Shown here: piece after piece, positions 18,128-27,069 of the stretch
Layout: every line of letters starts with the position of its first letter
Position numbering within the stretch: position 1 is the stretch's first letter
NCBI GenBank assembly: GCA_020635795.1
Contig: JACJZD010000003.1
Coordinates: forward strand, 124,001 to 188,000
Reading direction: 5' to 3'
Length of the DNA stretch: 64,000 bases
Source of the DNA: Flavobacteriales bacterium
Lineage (GTDB): Bacteria; Bacteroidota; Bacteroidia; Flavobacteriales_E; Vicingaceae
Notes under the pieces: generated by a model
The model's input: the letters and a program-made list of their open reading frames with translations, nothing else
The model's database searches: none
What the model was told of the DNA's origin: nothing
Program-made: the position numbers and the translations under genes

Positions 18128-19642
18128 GTGAAAAAAATTCTCTTCATATTAATCTTATTGGTTTCTTCCTTAACAGGATTTTCTCAATGTACAACTGAAA
18201 TTGTAGTTGATACTGTTTCGGTTTTGCCAAACGGAGATGTTATTGTTGGTTGGCAACCAAGTCCAGATGCAGGAATAATTACCTATGATATTTATGTAGT
18301 TAACCCTAATACATCAGCCAACGATAGTTTAAATTCTGTAAATAATACAACCTATTTTTTCATCATACCTTATGACACCATCATTAAATATCAAATTAAA
18401 GAAATTAGAGTTGTTGCAAATTGTGGAACAGGAATAGGTATAAGTCCTTTTGCAGCTAACCCACAACATCCAATTGAATTAACTAATCAAATAGATATTT
18501 GCAGTTCTTCAACAACACTTAATTGGAGTGCTTATGATAATTTTGTATCGGGAACCAATGTACTTTATCAAGTGTATTTAAATATTAATGGTGCAGGATT
18601 TATACCCATAGCTACAACTAACTCACTAACATATTTCTACAGTGGCTTGGTAATAGGTACCAATTATCAGTTTTTTGTTAGAGCTATAGAAAACGGTGGA
18701 GCAGGTCCATTTACATCGGCATCTAATATTGTTGATGTTTCGGGTAATTTTCTAAAAAATCCTACATTTTTATATCTTTTTACTGGAACTGTAATTGACT
18801 CGAGCCAAATCTTGGTTCAATTTTATGTTGATACCGCAGCAGATATAAAATACTACAACATAAAAAGAGCATTAACCAATGATAATGTTTTTTCTACTAT
18901 TCATTCCGTTTCTGATTTTCAGGGCATGAATCCCATGGTTAGTTATTATGACGAAAGTGTAGATGCAAAAAATAATTCGTACACCTATCAAATTGAAGCA
19001 GTAAATCAGTGTAACCAATCAAAAATTACATCAAATATTGCTCAAACCATAATATTAACGGTTGTTGAAGACATTGCTAGTTCTACCAATAAGTTAAATT
19101 GGACGTATTATGATGGTTGGCAAGGAGGGGTAAAAGAATATTTAATTTATAGACAGTCAAAAGACGAAATGAGTTTTAATCTAGTGGCGACTATACCTGC
19201 AGCTTCTACTGTAAATAATTATGTTGATGATGTTTCTACCGAATTGCAAGGTACTGGTGAGTTTTGTTATAAAGTTTTAGCAATAGAGCAAAATACAATT
19301 CACGTTGATAATCTACCAATGGCAACAAGTTCGTCTGCTGAGGTTTGTGTTAAGCATGAACCATTTATGTATATTGCTAATGCTTTTGAGCCTTTAAGTC
19401 CATTTAACCCAACTTTTAAGCCATCAACAATATTTTTTGAGTTGGCTTCGTATCAATTTTTAATATTTGATAGGTGGGGACAAAAAGTTTTTGAAACAAC
19501 TAATAGAGATGAAGGGTGGAATGGGCAGTTCAATAACTCGGGTAATAACTTGCCAATGGGAGCTTATGTGTACTTGATAAAATTCAAATCTAATACTGGC
19601 GACGAATATCAAAAAAGAGGCACAGTTACCCTAATTCGTTAA
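18128..19642 (+). CDS. secreted fibronectin-III-like protein with gliding-motility-type C-terminal domain
   Basis: 504 residues from a GTG start. Signal peptide about 1-20 (LTGFSQ), then four or so fibronectin III-like modules, shown by recurring LNWSAYDNF/LNWTYYDGW and VEYLIYR-like strands. The last ~90 residues (NAFEPLSPFNPTFKP..., IFDRWGQKVFE, GWNGQFNN, PMGAYVYLIKF) are the gliding motility-associated C-terminal domain, a type B sorting signal of the type IX system. It should be a surface adhesin-like protein. Start 31 bp after the DUF4924 gene. Confidence 0.9.
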   Translation: MKKILFILILLVSSLTGFSQCTTEIVVDTVSVLPNGDVIVGWQPSPDAGIITYDIYVVNPNTSANDSLNSVNNTTYFFIIPYDTIIKYQIKEIRVVANCGTGIGISPFAANPQHPIELTNQIDICSSSTTLNWSAYDNFVSGTNVLYQVYLNINGAGFIPIATTNSLTYFYSGLVIGTNYQFFVRAIENGGAGPFTSASNIVDVSGNFLKNPTFLYLFTGTVIDSSQILVQFYVDTAADIKYYNIKRALTNDNVFSTIHSVSDFQGMNPMVSYYDESVDAKNNSYTYQIEAVNQCNQSKITSNIAQTIILTVVEDIASSTNKLNWTYYDGWQGGVKEYLIYRQSKDEMSFNLVATIPAASTVNNYVDDVSTELQGTGEFCYKVLAIEQNTIHVDNLPMATSSSAEVCVKHEPFMYIANAFEPLSPFNPTFKPSTIFFELASYQFLIFDRWGQKVFETTNRDEGWNGQFNNSGNNLPMGAYVYLIKFKSNTGDEYQKRGTVTLIR

Positions 19643-19708
19643 AAAATAAACCAAACTGGCATTGTACTTGAAGATTGAGTAGAAATGATTTATTTTTGAA
19701 TCTTAATT

Positions 19709-20923
19709 ATGAGCCAACATTTTAAAATAATACTCACACTTTTTCTTTTTAATTGGAGTTTTGGGTTTGCCCAAAACGCAGATTGCGATAAGTTGTTGAA
19801 ACTAACCGACACCATTTATCAAGCAAAAAATATTAGTGGTTTTGGTCAAAAATTAGAGTTTAAAAATAATTTTAACGACGACATTTCTTCATTTCCTGAA
19901 GAAGCTAATTCGATTTGGTATTTGTTTAAAGTACCGGCAACTGGAAATTTTACATTTGATATTGTTTCGAACAACGAATTGGATGACTGGGATTTTTTAT
20001 TGTTTGAGCATAAAAGTCAGTTTTGTCGTAGAATAGACTCCAACAGAATAAAACCCATTCGAGCTAATTTATCAAGGAGTTCGACCACAGGTTTATCGTT
20101 AACTTCTACTCAAGAATTTTCAATGCCAGGCGTAAATAACAACTATAGCAAATATGTGAGTGCAAAAGAAGGCGATGAGTTTGTGTTGGTGGTTAACAAT
20201 CCTAAAAAAGCGAATAGCAATCATACCTTGTTGTTGCATTTTCCAAAAGTTAAAAAAATGGTTGAACCTGTTGTTGAACAAGTAAAAGTGGAAGAAATAA
20301 AAGACACTCCAAAACTTAATTTTACCATTGATATTAGCGATGCTGCAACCAAGCAACCTATATCGGCAAATGTTACCATAAGTGGGTTGCGAAAAGAAAA
20401 TGTGGAGTTGAATAACATCACTAACTATCAAGCAATAATTGAAAAAACAATGTACCGAATAAATTTAACCGTTGCTACCGAAGGTTATATGTTGTATTCC
20501 ACAAAAATTAACATTAACAAATCGAAAGACCAATTTCATCAGGCTGTTGCGTTGGAGCGAATTGTTGAAGGTAAAAACGTGAGTTTAGATGATATACAAT
20601 TTCAGCCAGCCAGCGATAAATTTTTGAAAACAGCAGAAAGCTCTTTAAAGAGTTTGCTAAATTTTATGGAATTAAATAAATCGGTTAAAATTGAAATTGA
20701 AGGTCATGTAAACGGTCCTGGACAATCCAATCATAATGAGTTTAAAAAGTTGTCGATTGATAGAGCAAATGCTGTTAAAGATTATTTAACATCGAATGGG
20801 ATTGAGTTGAGTCGACTACAATGTACCGGTTATGGTAATTCAAAAATGATTTACCCTGATCCAAAAATAGAAGACGAACACTCTGCAAACAGAAGGGTAG
20901 AAATAAAAATAATATCGAAATGA
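19709..20923 (+). CDS. OmpA-family outer-membrane/peptidoglycan-binding protein
   Basis: 404 residues with a signal peptide (about 1-22, GFAQ). Residues about 25-180 resemble the PPC-like beta-sandwich domain often found before OmpA domains in Bacteroidota (SIWYLFKVPATGNFTFDIV). A carboxypeptidase-regulatory-like strand pattern follows, and residues about 290-404 are an OmpA-like peptidoglycan-binding domain (VKIEIEGHVNGPGQ, LSIDRANAVKDYL, SANRRVEIKI). It should tether the outer membrane to peptidoglycan. Its stop overlaps the tsaB ATG by 4 bp. Confidence 0.9.
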   Translation: MSQHFKIILTLFLFNWSFGFAQNADCDKLLKLTDTIYQAKNISGFGQKLEFKNNFNDDISSFPEEANSIWYLFKVPATGNFTFDIVSNNELDDWDFLLFEHKSQFCRRIDSNRIKPIRANLSRSSTTGLSLTSTQEFSMPGVNNNYSKYVSAKEGDEFVLVVNNPKKANSNHTLLLHFPKVKKMVEPVVEQVKVEEIKDTPKLNFTIDISDAATKQPISANVTISGLRKENVELNNITNYQAIIEKTMYRINLTVATEGYMLYSTKININKSKDQFHQAVALERIVEGKNVSLDDIQFQPASDKFLKTAESSLKSLLNFMELNKSVKIEIEGHVNGPGQSNHNEFKKLSIDRANAVKDYLTSNGIELSRLQCTGYGNSKMIYPDPKIEDEHSANRRVEIKIISK

Positions 20924-21624
20924 GCTTGATTTTGGGAATTGAAACTGCCACAAAAATGTGCAGTGTGGTAATAAGTAGAGATGGTGTGTTGTTAGCGTTA
21001 AAAGAAACTGGTGGAGAATATTCTCACTCCGAAAATCTAAACCATTTTGTTGAATTGGCTTGTAACGAAGCCAAAATAAAACTCAACGAACTAGATGCAA
21101 TAGCGATAAGTAAAGGGCCAGGTTCTTATACAGGTTTACGTATTGGCGTTTCTTCTGCAAAAGGGTTGTGTTATGGCTTGGAAAAACCATTAATAGCTAT
21201 TGATACCCTCAAAGCATTAGCGTTATCGGTTATCAACTCCCACCCTCTCGTTGAGGATTTGGGAGGGGTTACTCTTTTTTGCCCTATGATAGATGCTCGA
21301 CGAATGGAGGTTTATACCGCTTTGTACAATTCAAGTTTGGAAATGATTGAGCCTATTTCAGCAAAAGTTATGGATGAAAGCTCTTTTGTAAAAGTTTTAG
21401 AAGAACACAAAGTGGTATTTTTTGGTGATGGAGCTGAAAAATGCAAAACTTTGCTTAGCGGACATAAAAATGCTGTTTTTATTGATAATGTTGAGCCATC
21501 GGCTAAATACATCAACCAATTGGCTTTGGAAAAATTGAATAAACAACAGTTTGAAGATATTGCTTATTTTGAACCATATTACCTAAAAGAGTTTTTGGCA
21601 ACCACGCCAAAGAATAAAGTTTAA
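20920..21624 (+). CDS. tsaB: tRNA threonylcarbamoyladenosine biosynthesis protein TsaB
   Basis: 234 residues, an ASKHA-fold protein that with TsaD and TsaE makes t6A37 on ANN-decoding tRNAs. Recognised from LGIETATKMCSVVIS, GPGSYTGLRIGVSSAKGL and PMIDARRMEVYTALY. It overlaps the upstream OmpA gene by 4 bp (ATGA). Residues about 106-119 (NSHPLVEDLGGVTL) are encoded by an in-frame copy of a palindromic repeat at 21235-21274, between the two conserved blocks, in a loop where length variation is tolerated. Otherwise the gene appears intact. Confidence 0.93.
   Translation: MSLILGIETATKMCSVVISRDGVLLALKETGGEYSHSENLNHFVELACNEAKIKLNELDAIAISKGPGSYTGLRIGVSSAKGLCYGLEKPLIAIDTLKALALSVINSHPLVEDLGGVTLFCPMIDARRMEVYTALYNSSLEMIEPISAKVMDESSFVKVLEEHKVVFFGDGAEKCKTLLSGHKNAVFIDNVEPSAKYINQLALEKLNKQQFEDIAYFEPYYLKEFLATTPKNKV
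21235..21274. repeat. G/C-rich palindromic repeat inside tsaB
   Basis: The minus strand contains TCCCAAATCCTC followed by AACGAGAGGGTGGGAG. It belongs with the repeats at 43212-43243 (which share TCCCAAATCC) and 47663-47691. It is in frame and encodes a loop of TsaB. Confidence 0.7.
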
Positions 21625-22091
21625 TTACAACTTCCTACTTGTTGTGAAGAGTTGAATGTTACTTTTTTTGAAGTTTTAGGAATACTGATAAACTCATAAG
21701 GAAAAACAATAGCTTGAGTATTGCTACACTTTGGGTTTGGGGTTGTTTCGGTATAATTAATGGTTAGCTCATTACCCAATTCATGAACAGTATTGATGTT
21801 GAGTTGAAATCCGCCATTGTTTCGCATGCCTAAAGCTACTAAAACAACGGTTTCGTTTTCAAAATTAATTGCAGGTAATGGAGTTGGGTCGGAAAAATGC
21901 GACCAAGCAATAGCCCAAGCTTTTTCAAAATCGGTTTTGTTTTGAATAACCTGTTCGGTTAACTTTTCAAAACCTGAATTTGTGTTTTTTGAAACAGACT
22001 TAAAATCTATGTGTTTGGATGTTTCTTGGTTTTTGGTAGAAGAACAAGAAGCAAGTATAATAGAAAGAAAAATCACAACTATAATTCGCAT
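21621..22091 (-). CDS. PrcB-C-domain lipoprotein
   Basis: 156 residues with lipobox SC at about residue 16 (FLSIILASC). The C-terminal half (about 70-150) matches the PrcB C-terminal domain: NFENETVVLVALGMRNNGGF and a terminal VTFNSSQQVGSC. In Treponema, PrcB helps assemble a dentilisin-type protease complex, but most Bacteroidota copies are uncharacterised. It is convergent with tsaB (4-bp overlap) and 11 bp behind a tiny lipoprotein gene, both in line with pdxJ. Confidence 0.82.
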   Translation of the reverse strand: MRIIVVIFLSIILASCSSTKNQETSKHIDFKSVSKNTNSGFEKLTEQVIQNKTDFEKAWAIAWSHFSDPTPLPAINFENETVVLVALGMRNNGGFQLNINTVHELGNELTINYTETTPNPKCSNTQAIVFPYEFISIPKTSKKVTFNSSQQVGSCN

Positions 22092-22102
22092 AAATATATT
22101 TT

Positions 22103-22222
22103 TTACATTACACCCATAGGGGTTCTAATTCCTTTTTTGTTGCCACATTTTCTTGGGTTAGAGCATGAAACCGCCAATCCAATAATTAATAGTAAAAGGG
22201 TTGCTTTGATAATAGTTTTCAT
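22103..22222 (-). CDS. 39-residue lipoprotein
   Basis: A short gene of 39 codons plus TAA. It encodes a hydrophobic signal with lipobox AVSC (Cys20) followed by SNPRKCGNKKGIRTPMGVM, a basic tail with a second cysteine. The signal peptide, the 11-14 bp gaps to its co-directional neighbours and intact start and stop codons argue that it is real. Very short lipoproteins with a CGxKKxIxTPMG-like tail occur in Flavobacteriales. Function unknown. Confidence 0.65.
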   Translation of the reverse strand: MKTIIKATLLLLIIGLAVSCSNPRKCGNKKGIRTPMGVM

Positions 22223-22236
22223 AGTATGTCATTTAT

Positions 22237-22950
22237 TTACTGTAAGCAAGATAAGTATTTTTTTATTGTTTGCTCTAATCCATAATACAAAGCATCAGAA
22301 ATTAAAGCATGCCCTATTGAAACTTCTTGTAAATTAACAATGTTTTGTTTGAAATAAGCAAGATTTTCTAGGTTTAAATCGTGTCCAGCATTAATGCCTA
22401 ATCCCAATTTATTAGCAAGGTTTGCTGCTTTTACAAAATCGCTGATGGCTTTTTCTTTGTTTTTATTAAAATACTCGGCATAAGGACCAGTATAAAGTTC
22501 AATCCTGTTTGTTCCTGTTGCAACTGCATTTTCTATATTTTCTAATTTAGTATCAACAAAAATAGAAGTCCGAATACCATTAGAATTGAATTCGGTAATT
22601 ACTTCTTTTAAAAAATCTTTTTGTTTTTTGGTGTCCCAACCAGCGTTAGAGGTTAAAACCCCAGGAGGGTCTGGAACCAAGGTTACTTGTTCTGGTCTTA
22701 CCTCTAATACCAAATTAATAAATGTTGTGTTTGGAAAACCTTCAATGTTAAATTCGGTTTGTACTACTTTTTTTAAATCATAAACATCGGAGTAACGGAT
22801 GTGTCGTTCGTCTGGTCGGGGATGAATCGTAATGCCATCTGCTCCAAATTTTTCGCAATCTATTGCCACTTGAACGAGGTTTGGAATATTGCCTCCACGT
22901 GCATTTCTAATAGTTGCAACCTTATTGATGTTTACGCTTAATTTTGTCAT
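22237..22950 (-). CDS. pdxJ: pyridoxine 5'-phosphate synthase
   Basis: 237 residues, the normal PdxJ length. It condenses 3-amino-2-oxopropyl phosphate with 1-deoxyxylulose 5-phosphate to form pyridoxine 5'-phosphate, in the DXP-dependent vitamin B6 route. Seen: KLSVNINKVATIRNARGG, DGITIHPRPDERHIRYSD, LEVRPEQVTLVPDPPG and the C-terminal GLGINAGHDLN. It is the first gene of a minus-strand unit followed by the two lipoprotein genes. The divergent CBS-domain gene begins 71 bp away. Confidence 0.95.
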   Translation of the reverse strand: MTKLSVNINKVATIRNARGGNIPNLVQVAIDCEKFGADGITIHPRPDERHIRYSDVYDLKKVVQTEFNIEGFPNTTFINLVLEVRPEQVTLVPDPPGVLTSNAGWDTKKQKDFLKEVITEFNSNGIRTSIFVDTKLENIENAVATGTNRIELYTGPYAEYFNKNKEKAISDFVKAANLANKLGLGINAGHDLNLENLAYFKQNIVNLQEVSIGHALISDALYYGLEQTIKKYLSCLQ

Positions 22951-22993
22951 GTTTTAATTGGTAATTTTGAACTAAAATAGTAGGTTTACAAAA

Positions 22994-23001
22994 CAAAGGT
23001 A
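22994..23001 (-). promoter_or_regulatory. -7 promoter element for pdxJ
   Basis: The minus strand reads TACCTTTG, 43 bp before the pdxJ start, within the short divergent region shared with the CBS-protein gene. Confidence 0.4.
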
Positions 23002-23021
23002 AAACTTTCATCAATAACAAT

Positions 23022-23684
23022 ATGATTGCTGCAGAATTAATATCGTACGAAATACCACCGTTAAAACCTTCGGATACCGGAAGTAAAGTTTTGCAATGGA
23101 TGGAAGAGTTTAAGGTGAAGGATATGGTTGTGGTAAAAAGCAAAAAATACATTGGAATTATTGAAGAAACCGATTTGTTGGATAGAAATAACATTGAAGA
23201 CAAGTTAGAAACTTACTCACTTGATTTGAAAAAACCCTTTGTATTTAAAAATCAACATATTTTTGAAGTAATAGGTTTGTTTGTGGAGTTTGATGTAGAT
23301 GTGTTGCCTGTTTTGAACGAAAATTCGGAATATTTGGGGTTAATAACTTCAAAAAAGATCTTACAATATTTATCCGAAATAGTTTCAGTTGCAAATCAAG
23401 GAAGTATTATAACCCTTGAAATGAATGCAGTTGACTATTCGATGGCAGAAATTGCAAAAATTGTGGAATCTGACGATGCAAAAATATTGGCTTCGTTTAT
23501 TACATCGCATCCAGACACGACTAAAATTGAGGTTACGTTAAAAATTAACAAAACCGATATTACCAGAGTTCTACATACCTTTGATAGATTTAATTACACC
23601 GTTACGGCTTCGTTTAACGAAAGCGAATATCACCAAGATTTAAAAAATAGGTATGATGAGTTTATGAGGTTTTTAAATCCATAA
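23022..23684 (+). CDS. CBS-domain protein
   Basis: 220 residues. Two CBS motifs lie in the first ~125 residues (VKDMVVVKSKKYIGIIEETDLLD and VDVLPVLNENSEYLGLITSKKI). The C-terminal ~90 residues, starting GSIITLEMN, have the strand/helix spacing of an ACT-like regulatory domain. CBS domains bind adenosine nucleotides, so this could be a nucleotide- or amino-acid-responsive regulator. Its target is unknown. It leads the large outer-membrane/NAD kinase cluster and is divergent from pdxJ. Confidence 0.85.
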   Translation: MIAAELISYEIPPLKPSDTGSKVLQWMEEFKVKDMVVVKSKKYIGIIEETDLLDRNNIEDKLETYSLDLKKPFVFKNQHIFEVIGLFVEFDVDVLPVLNENSEYLGLITSKKILQYLSEIVSVANQGSIITLEMNAVDYSMAEIAKIVESDDAKILASFITSHPDTTKIEVTLKINKTDITRVLHTFDRFNYTVTASFNESEYHQDLKNRYDEFMRFLNP

Positions 23685-23692
23685 CCATTCGC

Positions 23693-25087
23693 ATGCTTTG
23701 CAAAAAACTGGCATTACTTTCTTTCTTTTTTGTTTTACTCAACAATAGTATAGCACAAGATTCTACTGCTTATGTAATTGTAAACGAAATAAAGTTAATT
23801 GGTAATAAAACCACCAAAGAGCATATTATTGTTAGAGAGTTGCCTTTTCAATTGGGCGATACCATTTGGGTGCACGAAATGGCTAAAACATTTGAGAGAG
23901 CTCACAGCAATATTTTTAATACATCGCTTTTTAACTTTATCACCATTGAGCCAGTTTATTTTAATGACACCTATATTTCGCTTTATATAACTGTTGAGGA
24001 ACGATGGTATTGGTGGCCGTTACCAATTTTTGATATTCAAGAAACCAATTTTAATACTTGGTGGCAAACTCGAAATTTTGACCGAGCCAATTACGGTATG
24101 TTTGTAGTTAAAGAAAATTTTAGAGGAAGAAAAGAACGGGTTGGAGTTAAAGTTCAAGGAGGTTATACCGAACAAGTCGGGTTTAGTTATTCAATCCCAT
24201 ATTTAAATCAAAAACAAACACAAGGGTTGAGTGTAAGTTTTAGCTATAGCAGAAATAGAGAAGTAAACTTTTCTACATTAGACAACAGAAGATTGTTTTA
24301 CAAAAACAATGATAAGTACTTGAAGAAAGAAATTTTTACCAAAGCAACCTACGAATTCAGACCAAAGTTGTACAACAATCACAGTGTTCAAGTTTCATAC
24401 TCTAATGTCGATTTAGTTGACTCTATGTTGTTTTATAATCCAAATTATTTGGAAAAAAATCAAACCAACATTGAATTTTTAAGTTTTACCTACTACTTAA
24501 AAAGAGACAAAAGAAATAATAAAGCTTACCCAACCAAAGGTTATTTCTATGATTTTCAGTTTACTCAAAATGGCTTGGGAGTTTTTGATAAGAATACCAA
24601 TAATTCTTTTTTCTCCATTGGTTATAGAAAATATATCCCACTAGATAAACGCTTATATATTGCTGGTTTAGTGAAAGGAAAAACCTCAATAAACAATCCA
24701 CCATTTTATTTTTTAGGTGGGTTGGGTTATGGAAGTACTTTGGTGAGAGGTTACGAGTATTATGTGATTAATGGTAATCATTATGGATTGTTTAAAACTC
24801 AATTAAGGTACGCTTTACTTGATAATAAGGTTTTTAAAGTTAATATTTTACCATTCGAACAATTTAAAAAAGTACCACTATCGGTATATTTAGGTACTTA
24901 TTTTGATGGGGGTTATGTGAGTGAAAATCGGGAGCGGTTTTCAAATTTTTTAAACAAAGAATGGCTGTTTGGTGGTGGGGCTTCTATTGATTTTGTTAGC
25001 TATTACGATATGGTGTTTCGCTTCGAATATTCGTTTAATAATTTAAGTGAACAAGGATTGTTTATACACTTTGTAGCACCATTGTAA
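23693..25087 (+). CDS. Omp85-like POTRA/beta-barrel outer-membrane protein
   Basis: 464 residues with a signal peptide (about 1-22, NSIAQ). A single POTRA-like domain follows (VNEIKLIGNKTTKEHIIVRE, about 27-105), then a beta-barrel with the aromatic C-terminal strand ending LFIHFVAPL. This is the short Omp85 architecture. The full BamA is present separately at 28563, so this is a companion rather than BamA itself. Its role is unknown. It may assist insertion or secretion at the outer membrane. It starts 8 bp after the CBS gene. Confidence 0.85.
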   Translation: MLCKKLALLSFFFVLLNNSIAQDSTAYVIVNEIKLIGNKTTKEHIIVRELPFQLGDTIWVHEMAKTFERAHSNIFNTSLFNFITIEPVYFNDTYISLYITVEERWYWWPLPIFDIQETNFNTWWQTRNFDRANYGMFVVKENFRGRKERVGVKVQGGYTEQVGFSYSIPYLNQKQTQGLSVSFSYSRNREVNFSTLDNRRLFYKNNDKYLKKEIFTKATYEFRPKLYNNHSVQVSYSNVDLVDSMLFYNPNYLEKNQTNIEFLSFTYYLKRDKRNNKAYPTKGYFYDFQFTQNGLGVFDKNTNNSFFSIGYRKYIPLDKRLYIAGLVKGKTSINNPPFYFLGGLGYGSTLVRGYEYYVINGNHYGLFKTQLRYALLDNKVFKVNILPFEQFKKVPLSVYLGTYFDGGYVSENRERFSNFLNKEWLFGGGASIDFVSYYDMVFRFEYSFNNLSEQGLFIHFVAPL

Positions 25088-25121
25088 TCAAATTAAGTAA
25101 TTTTCCATAAAAATTAAGGAA

Positions 25122-25997
25122 TTGAAAATAGCCATTTATAGCCGAATTTTATCTGACAATCAAACTGCTTTTGTTTGTGAGTTAATACAAAAGTTAACAG
25201 TTAAAAATGTTGAAGTTTTAATTTATGAACCGCTAGTTGGGTTAATAAAAAAACAAGAGGCCTCTATAGCGCCTTTGGTTAGTTTTAAAAATTCGAAAGA
25301 ATTGAAGGGTGTTGATTACATGTTTAGCGTTGGTGGTGACGGAACGTTGTTAGAGTCGGTTAGTTTTGTTAAAAAACTCACCATCCCAATTTTAGGAATA
25401 AATACTGGTCGATTAGGTTTTTTAACATCAGCCTCAAGTAATGAAATAGATGCAACTATTGAACAGGTGTTAAATAAAGATTATGATTTAGACACACGTT
25501 CTATGCTCGATGTTGATTTGCAAGATCACCCATTTGGAGAATTAAATTTTGCATTAAATGAAGTTACCATTCAAAAAAGAGATTCCTCTTCGATGATAAT
25601 AATTCATACCTATTTAGATAATGTTTTTCTTAACTCTTATTGGGCGGATGGGTTAATAATTTCCACACCAACGGGCTCTACAGCTTATTCGTTAAGTTGT
25701 AATGGACCAATTGTTTTACCAAATTCGGGAAATATTATTATTACTCCTATTGCTCCCCATAATTTAAATGTTCGTCCGTTAGTAATACCTGATAATATTG
25801 AAGTGAGATTAAAAATAGAAGGTAGGGCAGATAATTGTTTAATTGCACTCGATTATAAGTCTGAAACAATACCAATGAATTCAGAAATTATCATTAAAAA
25901 ATCATCACAACAAATTAACTTGGTTAGACTTAAAAATCATGAATTTTTAAGTACCCTTCGAAATAAGCTAATGTGGGGTTTAGACAAAAGAAATTAG
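25122..25997 (+). CDS. nadK: NAD kinase
   Basis: 291 residues from a TTG start. It phosphorylates NAD to NADP with ATP. The defining GGDGT motif is at 71-75, and NTGRLGFL and the second-domain segment ADGLIISTPTGSTAYSLSCNGP are intact. Position between outer-membrane genes is common in Bacteroidota and does not imply an envelope role. Confidence 0.95.
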   Translation: MKIAIYSRILSDNQTAFVCELIQKLTVKNVEVLIYEPLVGLIKKQEASIAPLVSFKNSKELKGVDYMFSVGGDGTLLESVSFVKKLTIPILGINTGRLGFLTSASSNEIDATIEQVLNKDYDLDTRSMLDVDLQDHPFGELNFALNEVTIQKRDSSSMIIIHTYLDNVFLNSYWADGLIISTPTGSTAYSLSCNGPIVLPNSGNIIITPIAPHNLNVRPLVIPDNIEVRLKIEGRADNCLIALDYKSETIPMNSEIIIKKSSQQINLVRLKNHEFLSTLRNKLMWGLDKRN

Positions 25998-26036
25998 GTT
26001 AAAAAATTAGGGATATATACTTAGTCTGTTAATTAT

Positions 26037-26069
26037 TTTGGGTATTTAAAAAATAAAGTAATATATTTG
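26037..26069 (+). promoter_or_regulatory. Bacteroidota-type promoter
   Basis: TTTG at 26037-26040 and TATATTTG at 26062-26069 are 21 bp apart and end 32 bp before the DUF6089 start. It could initiate a transcript through uppS, bamA and the two skp genes. Confidence 0.65.
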
Positions 26070-26101
26070 CAATTGTTCTAATTTTTAAAGAGTTAAATAG
26101 A

Positions 26102-27010
26102 ATGCGAAATTTAGTAATACTACTATTTACAATTGTACTGTTACCAGCTTTGAGTAGTGCTCAAAAGTGGAAGAGAAACCGTGTGGAATATTCATTTGGT
26201 ATTGGAGCTACTAACTTTTTAGGTGATTTAGGTGGAGCTGATCAGGTTGGAACTAATGGGTTACGAGATTTTGAGCTATCAATGACTAGAATGGGAGGTG
26301 TTTTAGGGTATCGTTATCAATTAGGAGAGGATTGGTTTGTGAGAGGTAATTTTAATTACGTTATGGTTGCAGGAGACGATGCATTAACAAAAGAACCGGC
26401 TCGTAACAGTAGAAAATTAAGTTTTAGATCTCATATATTAGAGTTATCAGCTCAAGGTGAATATATGTTGGTAAAACAAAAAAGCGGTCACCTGTATAGG
26501 TTGCGTGGTGTAAGAGGTAAATCTTGGTTTAGATTTGAGGTTTACGTGTTTGGAGGTATTGGTGGTATATGGTATAATCCGCAATCTCGTAACCCTCAGG
26601 GTGATTGGGTTTCATTACGTAATATGCATACAGAGGGTCAAGGATTACCAGGTGGACCAAAACAATACTCAGGATTTACATTTGTAATGCCTTATGGGAT
26701 TGGTTTAAGAAGAAACTTGGGAGGTAGTACTCGTCAAGGATTGTGGTCAATAGGATTGGAATTAAGTATGAGAAAAACTTTTTCTGATTATATTGATGAT
26801 GTTAGTGATGTGTATTATGAAAATGCTGACATCAGAGCTGCTTATGGCGATGAGGCTGCATATTTTGCTGATCCTTCGGGTAAGTATAGTAATGGTTATG
26901 ATGTAGCTCAACAACGAGGTGATAAAAATGATAAAGACGCTTATATGATGGGTATTGTGTCTATCAACTTTAAACCAGGAAAAAGAAGAAGAAACTTGCC
27001 TAAGTTTTAA
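26102..27010 (+). CDS. DUF6089-family outer-membrane beta-barrel protein (1)
   Basis: 302 residues with a signal peptide (about 1-20, LSSAQ). The mature part begins RNRVEYSFGIGATNFLGDLGGAD, the signature start of DUF6089, and alternates short strands ending with MGIVSINFKPGKRR, as expected for an 8- to 10-strand barrel. Function unknown. A shorter paralogue follows, and the pair sits just upstream of uppS and bamA, as seen in other Bacteroidota. Confidence 0.85.
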   Translation: MRNLVILLFTIVLLPALSSAQKWKRNRVEYSFGIGATNFLGDLGGADQVGTNGLRDFELSMTRMGGVLGYRYQLGEDWFVRGNFNYVMVAGDDALTKEPARNSRKLSFRSHILELSAQGEYMLVKQKSGHLYRLRGVRGKSWFRFEVYVFGGIGGIWYNPQSRNPQGDWVSLRNMHTEGQGLPGGPKQYSGFTFVMPYGIGLRRNLGGSTRQGLWSIGLELSMRKTFSDYIDDVSDVYYENADIRAAYGDEAAYFADPSGKYSNGYDVAQQRGDKNDKDAYMMGIVSINFKPGKRRRNLPKF

Positions 27011-27069
27011 CAATTTTATTGTAGGTTTTTCGTTTTATCTGTTCAACATTATTATTTTCAACATATTAC

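Noticed and set aside
22011..22337. 108-codon plus-strand frame over the small lipoprotein
   Set aside because: It is antisense to the start of the PrcB-C gene, the small lipoprotein gene and the end of pdxJ, and has low-complexity composition with no family features.
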